Shown here in pieces: positions 26,003 through 36,129 of a stretch of DNA of 64,000 bases; the stretch's first letter is position 1, and each line of letters opens with the position of its first letter. Source of the stretch: CAZMFZ01 sp046152935 (GTDB lineage: Bacteria; Bacteroidota; Bacteroidia; Cytophagales; UBA9547); the NCBI GenBank assembly GCA_046152935.1, contig JBJXGB010000103.1, forward strand, positions 5,142 to 69,141. The letters are read 5' to 3'. The notes under the pieces were generated by a model that was not told the origin of the DNA, ran no database searches, and worked only from the letters and a program-made list of their open reading frames with translations. Made by a program: the position numbers and the translations under genes.

Positions 26003-28177
26003 TTATTGCTTAGCTTTATTATAAGAAATCTCTACTTTCTTTTGGTTATTGAACTGCTGCAATTCCGCCTTTTTATCAATATGAATGGTTTTCAATGCTG
26101 GTGCAATTACCAATGAAACAATCGACATTAATTTAATCAATATATTCATTGAAGGTCCAGAAGTGTCTTTGAATGGATCGCCAACTGTGTCGCCTGTGAC
26201 AGCCGCTTTGTGCGGTTCAGATTTTTTATAATACATTTCGCCATTAATCAACACGCCTTTCTCAAATGATTTCTTCGCATTATCCCAAGCACCACCTGCA
26301 TTTGATTGGAAAATCGCCATCAAAACGCCTGAAACAGTAACACCTGCCAACAAACCTCCCAAAACTTCAGGGCCAAACAAAAAACCAACAATAATTGGAG
26401 AAGTGATAGCCAAAGCACCCGGTAAAATCATTTCGCGAATAGCAGCTTTGGTAGAAATGGCGACACATTTATCGTATTCGGGAACGCCAGTTCCGTCCAT
26501 AATTCCTTTGATTTCACGGAATTGTCTGCGAACTTCCTCTACCATTGCCATAGCTGCACGCCCTACAGCACTTATAGCCATAGCTGAAAATACGAATGGT
26601 ATCATTCCACCTACGAACAAACCAGCCAATACCTCCGCTTTGTAAATATCAATGGATGAAATACCAGCCAGACCTACGAAAGCTGCAAACAAGGCAAGCG
26701 ATGTCAAAGCAGCGGAGGCAATGGCAAAACCTTTGCCAGTTGCTGCAGTAGTATTTCCAACAGCATCAAGAATATCTGTTTTCTCACGCACTTCGGCTGG
26801 CAAATGGCTCATTTCAGCAATTCCACCCGCATTATCTGCAATTGGACCAAAAGCATCAATCGCCAATTGCATGGCCGTAGTTGCCATCATTCCAGCGGCT
26901 GCGATTGAAACCCCATACAAGCCTGCAAAATAATAAGACATATAAATACCAGCCGCCAAAACCAGAATAGGCAATGCTGTCGACATCATTCCTACACTCA
27001 AACCACCAATGACATTTGTAGCGTGGCCAGTTGCCGATTGGCGAATAATACTCAAAACTGGGCCTTTGCCCATGGCTGTATAGTATTCGGTGATGATAGA
27101 TATAAGTGCACCTACCAACAATCCTGTGAGAATGGCAAAAAACACACCGTCAGATGTAAATTCTGTGCCACGTAACGTTAAAGTAGCTGGTAAAATATTT
27201 TTGACGATAAAATAAGAAGCCACGGCTGTTAAAAGCACCGAAGCCCAGTTGCCTTTGTTTAGTGCAGCTTGCACATCGCCCCCCTCTTTGACACTCACGA
27301 AAAACGTACCAATGACGGAAAAGATAATCCCTGCTCCTGCTATTACCATGGGTAAAAGAATGGGAGAAAGTCCACCAAAATTATCTAAAGCAATTGTTTC
27401 GCGACCTAAAACCATGGTTGCCAACACGGTAGCTACATAGGAACCAAATAAATCAGCTCCCATTCCAGCCACATCACCTACATTATCTCCTACATTATCC
27501 GCAATAGTTGCTGGATTTCTTGGATCATCTTCTGGAATGCCAGCTTCTACCTTTCCAACCAAATCAGCACCTACATCGGCAGCTTTGGTGTAAATACCAC
27601 CACCAACGCGGGCAAATAAGGCTATACTTTCAGCTCCTAGTGAAAATCCTGTTAATACTTCTATGGCTCTTTCCATTCCTTCGCCATTTGGCGAGCCTCC
27701 ATTCACAAATATAAAATAGAACGCGATGAACAATGAACCCAAACCCATAACAGCCAAGCCTGCAACACCCATTCCCATCACAGTACCACCTGTAAACGAC
27801 ACTTTCAAAGCCCTTGCCAAACTCGTTTTTGCTGCCTCAGCAGTACGTACATTGGCTTTGGTAGCCACTCTCATACCAATAAAACCTGCTAGTGCAGAGA
27901 GGATTGCACCAACTAAAAATGACCCGATTACGAGCGGATGAGATTTGTCATTGGCCGTTCCTAAAAAAAACAAAAGCAAACAGGCAATGGCTGCAAAATA
28001 AGCCATCACTTTATATTCTGCTTTTAGAAATGCCATTGCGCCATCGGCAATATTCTTGGCAATCCACTTCATGCGGTCGTCTCCATCATTTTGTTTGGTA
28101 ATCCAGTTTGATAAAAACAAAGCATAAAACAAAGAACCTAGCCCAATTAGCGGTACTACGTAGAAAATAATATTCAT
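26003..28177 (-). CDS. hppA: K+-dependent membrane-bound ion-pumping pyrophosphatase
   Basis: This integral membrane enzyme hydrolyses pyrophosphate and pumps H+ or Na+ outward. The 724-residue length and about 16 hydrophobic helices fit. The substrate-binding motif is EDDPRNPATIADNVGDNVGD. The segment GNTTAATGKGFAI carries Ala where K+-independent enzymes have Lys, so K+-dependence is predicted. Whether it moves Na+ or H+ cannot be settled by eye. A perfect -7 element lies upstream and a terminator downstream, so it is monocistronic. A soluble pyrophosphatase is also encoded at 42752-43288. Confidence 0.96.
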   Translation of the reverse strand: MNIIFYVVPLIGLGSLFYALFLSNWITKQNDGDDRMKWIAKNIADGAMAFLKAEYKVMAYFAAIACLLLFFLGTANDKSHPLVIGSFLVGAILSALAGFIGMRVATKANVRTAEAAKTSLARALKVSFTGGTVMGMGVAGLAVMGLGSLFIAFYFIFVNGGSPNGEGMERAIEVLTGFSLGAESIALFARVGGGIYTKAADVGADLVGKVEAGIPEDDPRNPATIADNVGDNVGDVAGMGADLFGSYVATVLATMVLGRETIALDNFGGLSPILLPMVIAGAGIIFSVIGTFFVSVKEGGDVQAALNKGNWASVLLTAVASYFIVKNILPATLTLRGTEFTSDGVFFAILTGLLVGALISIITEYYTAMGKGPVLSIIRQSATGHATNVIGGLSVGMMSTALPILVLAAGIYMSYYFAGLYGVSIAAAGMMATTAMQLAIDAFGPIADNAGGIAEMSHLPAEVREKTDILDAVGNTTAATGKGFAIASAALTSLALFAAFVGLAGISSIDIYKAEVLAGLFVGGMIPFVFSAMAISAVGRAAMAMVEEVRRQFREIKGIMDGTGVPEYDKCVAISTKAAIREMILPGALAITSPIIVGFLFGPEVLGGLLAGVTVSGVLMAIFQSNAGGAWDNAKKSFEKGVLINGEMYYKKSEPHKAAVTGDTVGDPFKDTSGPSMNILIKLMSIVSLVIAPALKTIHIDKKAELQQFNNQKKVEISYNKAKQ

Positions 28178-28236
28178 AAGAAGTGATTTGAGTTTTTATT
28201 TATTTTCAGTTAAAAATTTTGAATCTGTACGAAATG

Positions 28237-28244
28237 CAAATATA
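28237..28244 (-). promoter_or_regulatory. Candidate -7 element for hppA
   Basis: TATATTTG on the minus strand matches TAnnTTTG exactly and lies 60 bp before the hppA ATG. No TTG occurs at the ideal -33 distance, so the match is partial. Confidence 0.4.
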
Positions 28245-28344
28245 AGTGGGCAATTACATTATGCTAATATACAACTCTAATTTTTCGTCTATTTATACTA
28301 TTCTTATAAAAAATTGAATTTTAACATAGTATAAAATTTGAAAT

Positions 28345-29448
28345 CTAACTCAATTTCAATCTGTAATTAGTACTTCTACCACCAGCTTCATCCTTTAGAA
28401 GCATACCTTTGTTTATTAAATCCTGTATGTCGCGCAAGGCGGTATCAGGTGAGCATTTGTTCATTTTAGCCCATTTGGAAGAATTTAAACTGCCAAAAAG
28501 ATCATCAAAAAGCTTATTTAGCATTAACCTTTGCCTTTCATTAAGCGGAGCTTGGGCATGTTTTTGCCAAAATTGAGCCTTTGATAGTACGTTTTTGAGC
28601 GTTTCATCACTTGCTACAAGCGCACTCAAAAGACAATCTAAGTACCACTGGAGCCATTCCGTTATATCCAGACTTCCTCTTGAAGAGAGCTCAAGTATTT
28701 CATAATAGCCTTTTCGCTGTATGCGTATTTGGGCAGACAAACTGTAAAATCTTTGACTAGTACCATCAGCCCTAGCGAGCTGCATGTCTGCCAAAGCACG
28801 TGCTATACGCCCATTTCCATCGTCAAAAGGGTGTATGGTCACAAACCAAAAATGAGCCAAAGCAGATTTCAAAACTGGATCTAATGTATCGGCATTATTG
28901 AACCAATCGAGAAAAGTTTCCATTTCATATTCGAGCTTTGAGGCATCAGGTGCTTGAAAATGCACACGTTCACGGCCCATTGCCCCTGAAACTACCTGCA
29001 TTGGACCAGTATTATCATCTCGCCATTTGCCCACCACTATATCGTACATTCCACTTTTGCCCATAGGAAATAATGCCAAATGCCAACCAAATAGCCGCTC
29101 TTTGGTCAGTGGCTCATTGAAATTTTGTGTGGCATCAAGCATCATTCCTACCACTCCCTCCACATTGCGATCGGAAGGTATAAGCCCAGCTACTTCTATA
29201 CCCAAACGCCTTGCTACAGATGACCGCACTTGATCTGGATTTATAAAAACACCTTCTATTTCTGACGATTTTAACACATCAAGTGTTGCAGTATCTAATA
29301 TCGCTTCTTCTTGCATTGTAAAGCCTAAAGAAGACATATAGCCTAATAACTTGCCTTGCTTGTTCCTTACTAGACCAAGCGCATGGCTCAAACTTTCTAA
29401 ATCGTATCGAAAATGTGGCCAATATTTAGATTCGTATACATATGTCAT
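28345..29448 (-). CDS. Fic-domain protein (class II, predicted AMPylase) with winged-helix C-terminus
   Basis: Fic enzymes usually transfer AMP from ATP to a hydroxyl of a target protein. The 367-residue protein has an N-terminal DUF4172-type region, with the inhibitory helix motif SxxxEG at residues 61-66 (Ser61, Glu65, Gly66). The Fic core motif is HPFDDGNGRIAR beginning at His206, with all catalytic residues present. A C-terminal winged-helix-like domain (about 305-365: SSKWAKMNKCSPDTALRDIQDLINKGML) could bind DNA. The inhibitory Glu65 should hold the enzyme off until released. The start is the ATG at 29448, preceded by GAGGAG six bases upstream. Its upstream DNA holds six copies of an 11-bp motif, suggesting self-regulation. 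The target is unknown. Confidence 0.95.
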   Translation of the reverse strand: MTYVYESKYWPHFRYDLESLSHALGLVRNKQGKLLGYMSSLGFTMQEEAILDTATLDVLKSSEIEGVFINPDQVRSSVARRLGIEVAGLIPSDRNVEGVVGMMLDATQNFNEPLTKERLFGWHLALFPMGKSGMYDIVVGKWRDDNTGPMQVVSGAMGRERVHFQAPDASKLEYEMETFLDWFNNADTLDPVLKSALAHFWFVTIHPFDDGNGRIARALADMQLARADGTSQRFYSLSAQIRIQRKGYYEILELSSRGSLDITEWLQWYLDCLLSALVASDETLKNVLSKAQFWQKHAQAPLNERQRLMLNKLFDDLFGSLNSSKWAKMNKCSPDTALRDIQDLINKGMLLKDEAGGRSTNYRLKLS

Positions 29449-29449
29449 T

Positions 29450-29642
29450 TATTCTCCTCACATCATGCAACAAATATACCACCTATTCTCCGCAAATAAA
29501 ATTATTCTCCGCACATTTTACGGCAAATAACACCACTAATCACCGGAAAACGCCACAAAAATGGAATAATTGTAGTTCATGCGGAGAATAGCGTTGCTAT
29601 TCTCCGCATAAATAGCGGTAATTAAAGACATTATTCTCCGCA
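29450..29642. promoter_or_regulatory. Six-copy TATTCTCCGCA operator array upstream of the Fic gene
   Basis: Exact copies on the plus strand start at 29484, 29503, 29598 and 29632; an exact inverted copy is at 29580-29590; a one-mismatch copy (TATTCTCCTCA) is at 29450-29460. Copies at 29580 and 29598 form part of a perfect 14-bp inverted repeat with a 3-bp centre (29579-29609). Spacings of 34 bp occur twice (29450 to 29484 and 29598 to 29632). The mismatch copy reads TGAGGAGAATA on the gene's strand and provides the Shine-Dalgarno sequence. Confidence 0.9.
29471..29478 (-). promoter_or_regulatory. Candidate -7 element of the Fic promoter
   Basis: TATATTTG on the minus strand is a perfect TAnnTTTG and lies exactly between operator copies 1 and 2. 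Transcription would start near 29464, giving a leader of about 16 nt. No good -33 box is visible; operator copies 2 and 3 cover that region. Confidence 0.5.
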
Positions 29643-29806
29643 AGACTTTTTTATATTTTGAGTAATGAATAAAAAAACAGCCTTGAGATTTAAGCCTATT
29701 GCGTAGAAATTGACAATGATGAAACACTAAAAAAATCTCTTTTAATTATTGACAATCTACCTCTGTATTTTTTGATATATTTAGGCTTCAGAACAACATA
29801 CTTAAT

Positions 29807-32800
29807 ATGACAAGGTCAAAATCACTACTATTTTCAATTGCTATTGCCAATTTTTCAATAGCATTTGTTTTTAGTGCATTCTCTCAAAATGAAAAATTTC
29901 TACTTCCCTATCAATCACCCGAAAACCAATTTTATTGGAAAAATAATAAACTTTTGTCGAAAGATTATTGGCAACAAGACGTGGCTTACAGCATAAAAGC
30001 AAGCATTGACGATAAAAACGACATTATCAATGCCGATTTTTACCAATTAAAATACACCAACAATTCGCCAGCAGAGCTTACAGAAATATATTTCCATTTG
30101 TATGACAATGCCTATCAAAAAGACTCGTACTACCACGAGCTTTGGAAAGCCAATAAAGTAGATCCAAAATTTGGGAAATACGAAGCAGAAAAAAAGGGAA
30201 TAGAAACACAAAACTGGCAAGTAAATGGGCAAAATGTAAAAACAGAATTAGACAATACCATCATCAAAATATCGCTCAATACACCATTAAAAACTGGTGA
30301 AAGCCTTGAAATTACCTGTCAATTTAAAACCTACTGGGACAAAGGTGCAATGCGAAGACGCAGCAAATCTTTCAAAAACAAAGATAATACCAAGCATTTT
30401 GATGGCGTGCATTGGTACCCAGTAGTGTGTGTGTATGATAAATACTTCACTTGGCATACCGATCAACACCTCGACAAAGAATATTATGCTAATTTTGGCA
30501 GTTTTGATGTGGAACTTACTTTTCCGCAAGAATATATTGTGGAGGCTTCCGGTGTATTGAAAAATGAAAATGAAGTATTGCCAGAGGATTTGAAAGCAAA
30601 ACTCAATCTTAAAAATTTTAAAGACAAACCATTTGATTCTCAGGCATCTACCATCGTCCCGAAAGAAGAAGGCAAAACAAAAACTTGGAAGTTTTATGGG
30701 CTGAACATTCACAATTTCGCTTTTACAGCCGACCCTTTGTATCGTTTTGAATCGATAGATTTGAATGGAATAAAAATAATAGCCCTTGTTCAAGAACCTC
30801 ATGCGGCAAAATGGCAACAATCGGCCAGTTTTACAGTACAAATAATGGAAACGTACATCAAAGACTTTGGCACTTATATATGGCCAAAAATAATAGTGGC
30901 CGATGCCGATGATGGCATGGAATACCCAATGTTGACATTAGATGGAGGCACATATCCACAGCACCAATATTTGCTGGCACACGAAGTTGGACACATGTGG
31001 TTTTATGGCATGTTGGGCTCAAACGAAACTTACAGGGCTAGTCTAGATGAAGGGTTCACCCAATTTCTCACCATTTGGAGCATGGACAAAATTACTGGCA
31101 AAAAGAAATTCAGACCTGCCCCATTCAAATTTTTGCAATCGTTTTCTGATAGCTCGGTAAATCGTTTCGATCGCCTTTACACTAGCTATTTGGCAGATGT
31201 TTGGACGGGCTATGACGAACCATTAAATACACATTCCAACGGATTCAACAGTGGAATACGGCAATCTGGTGGCTACAGGGCTGTTTATAACAAAACTGGC
31301 GTAATGCTTTACAATTTAAAATACGTGTTGGGCGACACCTTATTTCAGAAAGCCATGCAACATTATGTAAAAAAATGGACGGGCGCTCACCCCTACCCAC
31401 AAGATTTTAGAGAGGCTATTACAGAATATGTAAAAACAGATCTTACTTGGTTTTTTGACCAATGGCTGGAAACTACCAAAAATATCGATTATAAAATTGA
31501 AAGAGTAATAAAGATAAAATCGAATGATACCACGAAAATCGACAGTTTGAAAACCAATATCTATGGAATAAAATTTGCACGTCTTGGCAGAATGCAAATG
31601 CCGATCGATTTTACCGTTTCAAACAAACAAGGCAAAAAATTTGACTATCATATTCCAAACACTTGGTTTATAAAAGCAACCAACGCTCAAATATTACCAA
31701 AATGGTATGGCTGGGATTTGCTCAACAGCACCTACCAAACCACGGTCACCATTACTGGAAGTCTAAAGGAGGTAGAAATTGATCCAGCGCATATTTTGGC
31801 CGATAAAGACCTCACTAACAACTCATTAAACAATTTTTACGATATTAAACTTAAACACAATTTGCCGAACCCACCATCGTGGGAAAAACTAAAACTGTAT
31901 TTAAGACCTGCTTTGTGGTGGAACCGATTTGACGGCTTGCAAATAGGTGGCGGTAGTAGCCGAGAATATTTCAACCAAAATTATTGGCAAGAAATGACGA
32001 TCTGGTACAATTCTAGATTGGCGCAAGACAATATTTTTGGAGATGATTCGAAGAAAAACAGAAATGTTTCTATTCAATTTAGCGACAAATACAACCTTTC
32101 AAAACATTGGCGACAACTTTACTATGTGTCTGATTTTCAATTCAATGCGGGCCTAGTAAAGCACCAAGTTGGCTTTGAAAAAACATTTAGATACCAAGAT
32201 TTACGCAATCCTCGCTATACAAAAATATTTATTCAACACGGGCTTATGTATCGCGATTTGCCTAGCGACAAATTATACCTTATTTATCCCGATTATTGGA
32301 GTGTTGGCAAATTCAACACGTATATTCAAGCCGGGATCACGCGAAATTATCCCATCAACACAAAAGGCAATGGTGAATGGACGCTAGAAGCCAGATTACC
32401 AGGCATTTACAACGATTTCAATTATTCGTATTTACAATACACAAGCATTGTAAACTACAATATAGCGAAATTTGAGTGGAAAATAAGGGCTTTCGGGCGA
32501 TTGGGTTTTGGCAACACTCCTTTGGAATCTTCTTTATATTTGGCAGGTGCATCGCCAGAGCAGCTATTTGCCAATAAACTTACCCGTGCTGCTGGTTTTG
32601 TACCCAGCGATTGGGAAGGTTACGACAATAACACGAATCATTTTCAAATGGGCGGAGGCCTGAATATCAGGGGCTTTGCTGGCTATGTAGCTCCCACAGA
32701 CGACAATGGTACAATCACTCTTAATTATGTAGGAAAATCTGGGGCATCGCTCTCGTTCGAGCTCGATTTTGATAAATTTATACCCCTGAAACCAAATCGC

Positions 32801-33061
32801 TACACCAAATATTTTCATTTCGATACCTACTTATTTCACGATATGGGTATTTTGGCATTTCAAAACTCCTCAAACGACCAACGGTTTGGAAATTTAAGAA
32901 TGTCGAGTGGTGTAGGTACTGCCTTGACAGTAAAAATCGACCAATTGAATATAAAACCATTTACCATTCGCTTCGATGTGCCATTATTTCTCAATGCTAG
33001 CCCAGCGGGAACTGGAAATACGGATTTTAGGTATGTAGTCGGGATAAATAGAAGCTTCTAA
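29807..33061 (+). CDS. M1 family zinc metallopeptidase with C-terminal barrel-like extension
   Basis: This exported 1084-residue protein begins with a signal peptide (to about residue 27). The M1 catalytic domain has HEVGH at 392-396 and the third zinc ligand Glu415, spaced as in all gluzincins. An exopeptidase-like segment DDGMEYPMLTLDGGTYP stands where GAMEN lies in classical aminopeptidases. The last 350 residues are rich in alternating aromatic strands (for example YWQEMTIWYNSRLAQ, RYVVGINRSF at the very end) and look like an outer-membrane barrel. The protein is probably held in the outer membrane with the peptidase in the periplasm or outside. It is monocistronic, 74 bp ahead of ligA. 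Confidence 0.88.
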   Translation: MTRSKSLLFSIAIANFSIAFVFSAFSQNEKFLLPYQSPENQFYWKNNKLLSKDYWQQDVAYSIKASIDDKNDIINADFYQLKYTNNSPAELTEIYFHLYDNAYQKDSYYHELWKANKVDPKFGKYEAEKKGIETQNWQVNGQNVKTELDNTIIKISLNTPLKTGESLEITCQFKTYWDKGAMRRRSKSFKNKDNTKHFDGVHWYPVVCVYDKYFTWHTDQHLDKEYYANFGSFDVELTFPQEYIVEASGVLKNENEVLPEDLKAKLNLKNFKDKPFDSQASTIVPKEEGKTKTWKFYGLNIHNFAFTADPLYRFESIDLNGIKIIALVQEPHAAKWQQSASFTVQIMETYIKDFGTYIWPKIIVADADDGMEYPMLTLDGGTYPQHQYLLAHEVGHMWFYGMLGSNETYRASLDEGFTQFLTIWSMDKITGKKKFRPAPFKFLQSFSDSSVNRFDRLYTSYLADVWTGYDEPLNTHSNGFNSGIRQSGGYRAVYNKTGVMLYNLKYVLGDTLFQKAMQHYVKKWTGAHPYPQDFREAITEYVKTDLTWFFDQWLETTKNIDYKIERVIKIKSNDTTKIDSLKTNIYGIKFARLGRMQMPIDFTVSNKQGKKFDYHIPNTWFIKATNAQILPKWYGWDLLNSTYQTTVTITGSLKEVEIDPAHILADKDLTNNSLNNFYDIKLKHNLPNPPSWEKLKLYLRPALWWNRFDGLQIGGGSSREYFNQNYWQEMTIWYNSRLAQDNIFGDDSKKNRNVSIQFSDKYNLSKHWRQLYYVSDFQFNAGLVKHQVGFEKTFRYQDLRNPRYTKIFIQHGLMYRDLPSDKLYLIYPDYWSVGKFNTYIQAGITRNYPINTKGNGEWTLEARLPGIYNDFNYSYLQYTSIVNYNIAKFEWKIRAFGRLGFGNTPLESSLYLAGASPEQLFANKLTRAAGFVPSDWEGYDNNTNHFQMGGGLNIRGFAGYVAPTDDNGTITLNYVGKSGASLSFELDFDKFIPLKPNRYTKYFHFDTYLFHDMGILAFQNSSNDQRFGNLRMSSGVGTALTVKIDQLNIKPFTIRFDVPLFLNASPAGTGNTDFRYVVGINRSF

Positions 33062-33135
33062 TTTCATTCTGAAACCCAAAAAGCTGCCATCAATCGCATA
33101 AAAAGCTCTTTTTAACACCTACAATTTTCATACTG

Positions 33136-35193
33136 ATGGAAAATGCTAAACAAAGAATTGATTTTCTAACACAATATCTCAACAGGCTCAATACCAAATA
33201 TTACCAAGAAAGTATCTCTGAAATTACTGATATTGAGTTTGATGCTTTGCTTGTCGAATTGCAACTGCTCGAAAAGCAAAATCCTGACTTCAAAAATATC
33301 GATTCGCCTACTGAGCGTATCGGTGGTACGATTACCAAAGATTTTAAAACGGTAGTACATAAATACCCAATGCTTTCATTGTCAAATACTTATTCGAAAG
33401 AAGAATTGTTTGATTGGAATGAAAGGGTAACAAAAGGCCTGAAAAACGAAGCTAAAAATGGCGAATTTGAACTCTTCTGCGAGCAGAAATTTGACGGGGT
33501 CGCCATTAGTTTGATTTACGAAAATGGCATCTTCACACAGGCAGTTACACGAGGTGATGGTTCACAAGGAGACGATATTACGGCCAATGCCAAAACGATC
33601 AAATCCATTCCACTAAAAATAACGGCAGAAAATATCCCCGCATACTTCGAGGTGCGTGGTGAGGTATTTTTTCCGCTCAAAAATTTTGAAAAACTGAATA
33701 AAGAGCAAGAAGAACTTGGCAATCAATTATATGCCAATCCGAGAAATACTGCCTCTGGAACGCTCAAGTTGCAAGATTCGGCAGAAGTGGCACGCAGGGG
33801 CTTAGATTGCTTTTTATATTATTTATTGGGCGAAAATTTGGCTTTTGAAACACAAGAAGAAGCCATGCTTCAATTGACAAATTGGGGATTTAATGTGTCG
33901 CCAACATTTCAAAAATGTGCCTCTATCGACCAAGTCTGGAACTATATCGCACTTTGGGAGACCAAAAGACATGAATTGCCGTTGGCGACCGATGGAATTG
34001 TGATAAAAGTAAATAATTTCTCAGAACAAGAAACGCTTGGTGTCACGTCTAAGAGTCCGCGATGGGCAATTGCCTATAAATTTAAAGCGGAAACAGCTAG
34101 TACTCAGTTAATTAGTGTTATTTTTCAAGTGGGAAGAACAGGAGCAATTACACCTGTAGCCAATTTAAAACCTGTTTCACTGGCTGGCACTACTGTAAAA
34201 AGAGCCACACTGCACAATGCCGATGAAATAGAAAGATTGGATTTGCACGAAGGCGACTTTGTATTTGTCGAAAAAGCGGGCGAAATTATCCCAAAGATTA
34301 CAGGCGCTGATGTCACCAAAAGAACGCTTTTTGCAAATAAGATTCATTTTATTACCCATTGCCCTTCCTGTAGCACGTTGCTCATTCGCAAACCAGACGA
34401 ATCTGCTTGGGTTTGTAGCAACGAAAACGGCTGTCCACCACAAATTAAGGGGCGTTTAGAGCATTTTATTCACCGCAAAGCAATGAATATCGACAGCCTT
34501 GGTGAAGGAAAAATTGAGGTACTGTTTGATAATGGTCTGATATCGAATCCTGCTGATATTTACGAGTTGAATCAAGAAAATCTACTCGGATTGAAAAAAA
34601 TAATTGCAGATGAAGAAACGGGCAAAACTAGAGAAATTTCATTTCAACAAAAAACAGTTGAAAATTTACTAAATGCCATCGAAAAATCAAAATTGATTCC
34701 TTTTGAACGGGTTCTTTTTGGCATTGGAATAAAGTTTGTAGGGTTTACCATAGCCGAAAAACTGGCTCGTTATTTCAAAACCATAGAAAACTTAGAAAAA
34801 GCAAGTGTTGATGAATTGGTAAATGTTCCTGAAATTGGCGAAAAAATAGCCTTAAGTGTTACCAATTGGTTTGCCGAACCAGAAAATATTATACTCATTA
34901 ACAGACTGAAAAACAAAGGCTTACAGTTTGAAGTTGAGGAAAAAGAAGTCTTCATTGAAAGCGATTCACTTGAAGGAAAGAGTTTTGTAATTTCTGGTAC
35001 ATTTGATACTAGCCGCGAAGCTTTGCAAGAAAAAATCATAGCCAACGGAGGCAAAATACTTTCTGGCGTGTCGGGCAAATTAGATTTTTTGGTTGCAGGC
35101 GAAAATATGGGGCCATCAAAACTGGAGAAAGCTCAAAAATTAGGAGTGAAAATCATTTCTTTTAACGAATTAGAACAGTTAATCACGGCATAG
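33136..35193 (+). CDS. ligA: NAD+-dependent DNA ligase
   Basis: LigA seals nicks in replication and repair. The 685-residue protein has the Ia domain, the adenylation domain with catalytic Lys118 in CEQKFDG, the OB fold, a four-cysteine zinc finger (CPSC ... CSNENGC, about residues 414-436), helix-hairpin-helix repeats including FVGFTIAEKLARYF and VPEIGEKIALSV, and a C-terminal BRCT domain (about 610-685, with FVISGTFDTSREAL and the GPSKLEKAQKLGV end). All parts are complete. Confidence 0.98.
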   Translation: MENAKQRIDFLTQYLNRLNTKYYQESISEITDIEFDALLVELQLLEKQNPDFKNIDSPTERIGGTITKDFKTVVHKYPMLSLSNTYSKEELFDWNERVTKGLKNEAKNGEFELFCEQKFDGVAISLIYENGIFTQAVTRGDGSQGDDITANAKTIKSIPLKITAENIPAYFEVRGEVFFPLKNFEKLNKEQEELGNQLYANPRNTASGTLKLQDSAEVARRGLDCFLYYLLGENLAFETQEEAMLQLTNWGFNVSPTFQKCASIDQVWNYIALWETKRHELPLATDGIVIKVNNFSEQETLGVTSKSPRWAIAYKFKAETASTQLISVIFQVGRTGAITPVANLKPVSLAGTTVKRATLHNADEIERLDLHEGDFVFVEKAGEIIPKITGADVTKRTLFANKIHFITHCPSCSTLLIRKPDESAWVCSNENGCPPQIKGRLEHFIHRKAMNIDSLGEGKIEVLFDNGLISNPADIYELNQENLLGLKKIIADEETGKTREISFQQKTVENLLNAIEKSKLIPFERVLFGIGIKFVGFTIAEKLARYFKTIENLEKASVDELVNVPEIGEKIALSVTNWFAEPENIILINRLKNKGLQFEVEEKEVFIESDSLEGKSFVISGTFDTSREALQEKIIANGGKILSGVSGKLDFLVAGENMGPSKLEKAQKLGVKIISFNELEQLITA

Positions 35194-35232
35194 TATCCAT
35201 AAAGATTTATATATTTTATGGTAAATTCATAC

Positions 35233-36093
35233 TCATTTTAGAGCTTTTAGGCTCATATCTAAGCTGTTGTACGAATGTGTCAATGCCCCAACAGAGATAT
35301 AATCTACTCCAGTTTCAGCGATTGCTTTTATGGTATTAATATTGACGCCACCCGAAGCTTCGGTATCTACCTTGCCCTTGCAAATTTGCACGGCCTCTTT
35401 TAGCATTTCATTGGGCATATTATCTAGTAATATTCGCTCGATATTACCAAAAGACAAGGCTTGATGAACTTCTGTCAAATTGCGAGTTTCTATCACTATC
35501 TTCAGATCTAAATCGTTATTTTTGAGATAGTTAGCTGTATTCTCGAGTGCATTGACGATGCCACCTGAGTAATCAATATGATTGTCTTTTATCAAAATCA
35601 TATCGTACAAACCAAAACGATGATTCTTACCACCTCCAATCAATACAGCCCATTTTTCAAGCATTCTAAAATTGGGAGTTGTTTTTCGGGTGTCTAGCAA
35701 TTTGGCTTTGGTATGTTTTATGGCATTGTTAAAATCGCTTGTTAAAGTGGCGATGGCACTCATGCGCTGCATACAATTCAATACCAAACGCTCAGCCGCA
35801 AGTATCGAAATGGATTTTCCTTCGACCACAAACCCAATTTCGCCTTTCTTTACTGCATCGCCATCTTTTACAAAATATTCGATTTTCAAACCAGAATCTA
35901 CTGCCTCAAAAATATATTTCGATAATTCCAAGCCAGCCACCATACCATTATCTTTAAAAATCAATTGCGCTTTGCCCATTTTACTTTCACCAACAGTAGC
36001 CAAAGAAGTATGGTCGCCAGTGCCAATATCTTCTTGCAACGCATTTTGAATGAAAATATTGAGTTTTTCGACTGTGATATACGGGGGAAACAT
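35233..36093 (-). CDS. nadC: Nicotinate-nucleotide pyrophosphorylase (quinolinate phosphoribosyltransferase)
   Basis: NadC turns quinolinate and PRPP into nicotinate mononucleotide in NAD synthesis. I start at the ATG at 36093 (286 residues, the usual size); an upstream TTG at 36126 would add 11 residues without homology. Motifs include EDIGTGDHTS near the N-terminus, AERLVLNCMQRMSAIAT, LDTRKTTPNFRMLEKWAVLIGGGKNHRFGL (PRPP and quinolinate binding), IETRNL, and VDTEASGGVN near the C-terminus. It follows a response regulator gene after 36 bp and may share that operon. It converges with ligA. Confidence 0.96.
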   Translation of the reverse strand: MFPPYITVEKLNIFIQNALQEDIGTGDHTSLATVGESKMGKAQLIFKDNGMVAGLELSKYIFEAVDSGLKIEYFVKDGDAVKKGEIGFVVEGKSISILAAERLVLNCMQRMSAIATLTSDFNNAIKHTKAKLLDTRKTTPNFRMLEKWAVLIGGGKNHRFGLYDMILIKDNHIDYSGGIVNALENTANYLKNNDLDLKIVIETRNLTEVHQALSFGNIERILLDNMPNEMLKEAVQICKGKVDTEASGGVNINTIKAIAETGVDYISVGALTHSYNSLDMSLKALK

Positions 36094-36129
36094 AAATTGA
36101 AATTGAAGTAATGGCTGGAGTTTCAATGG

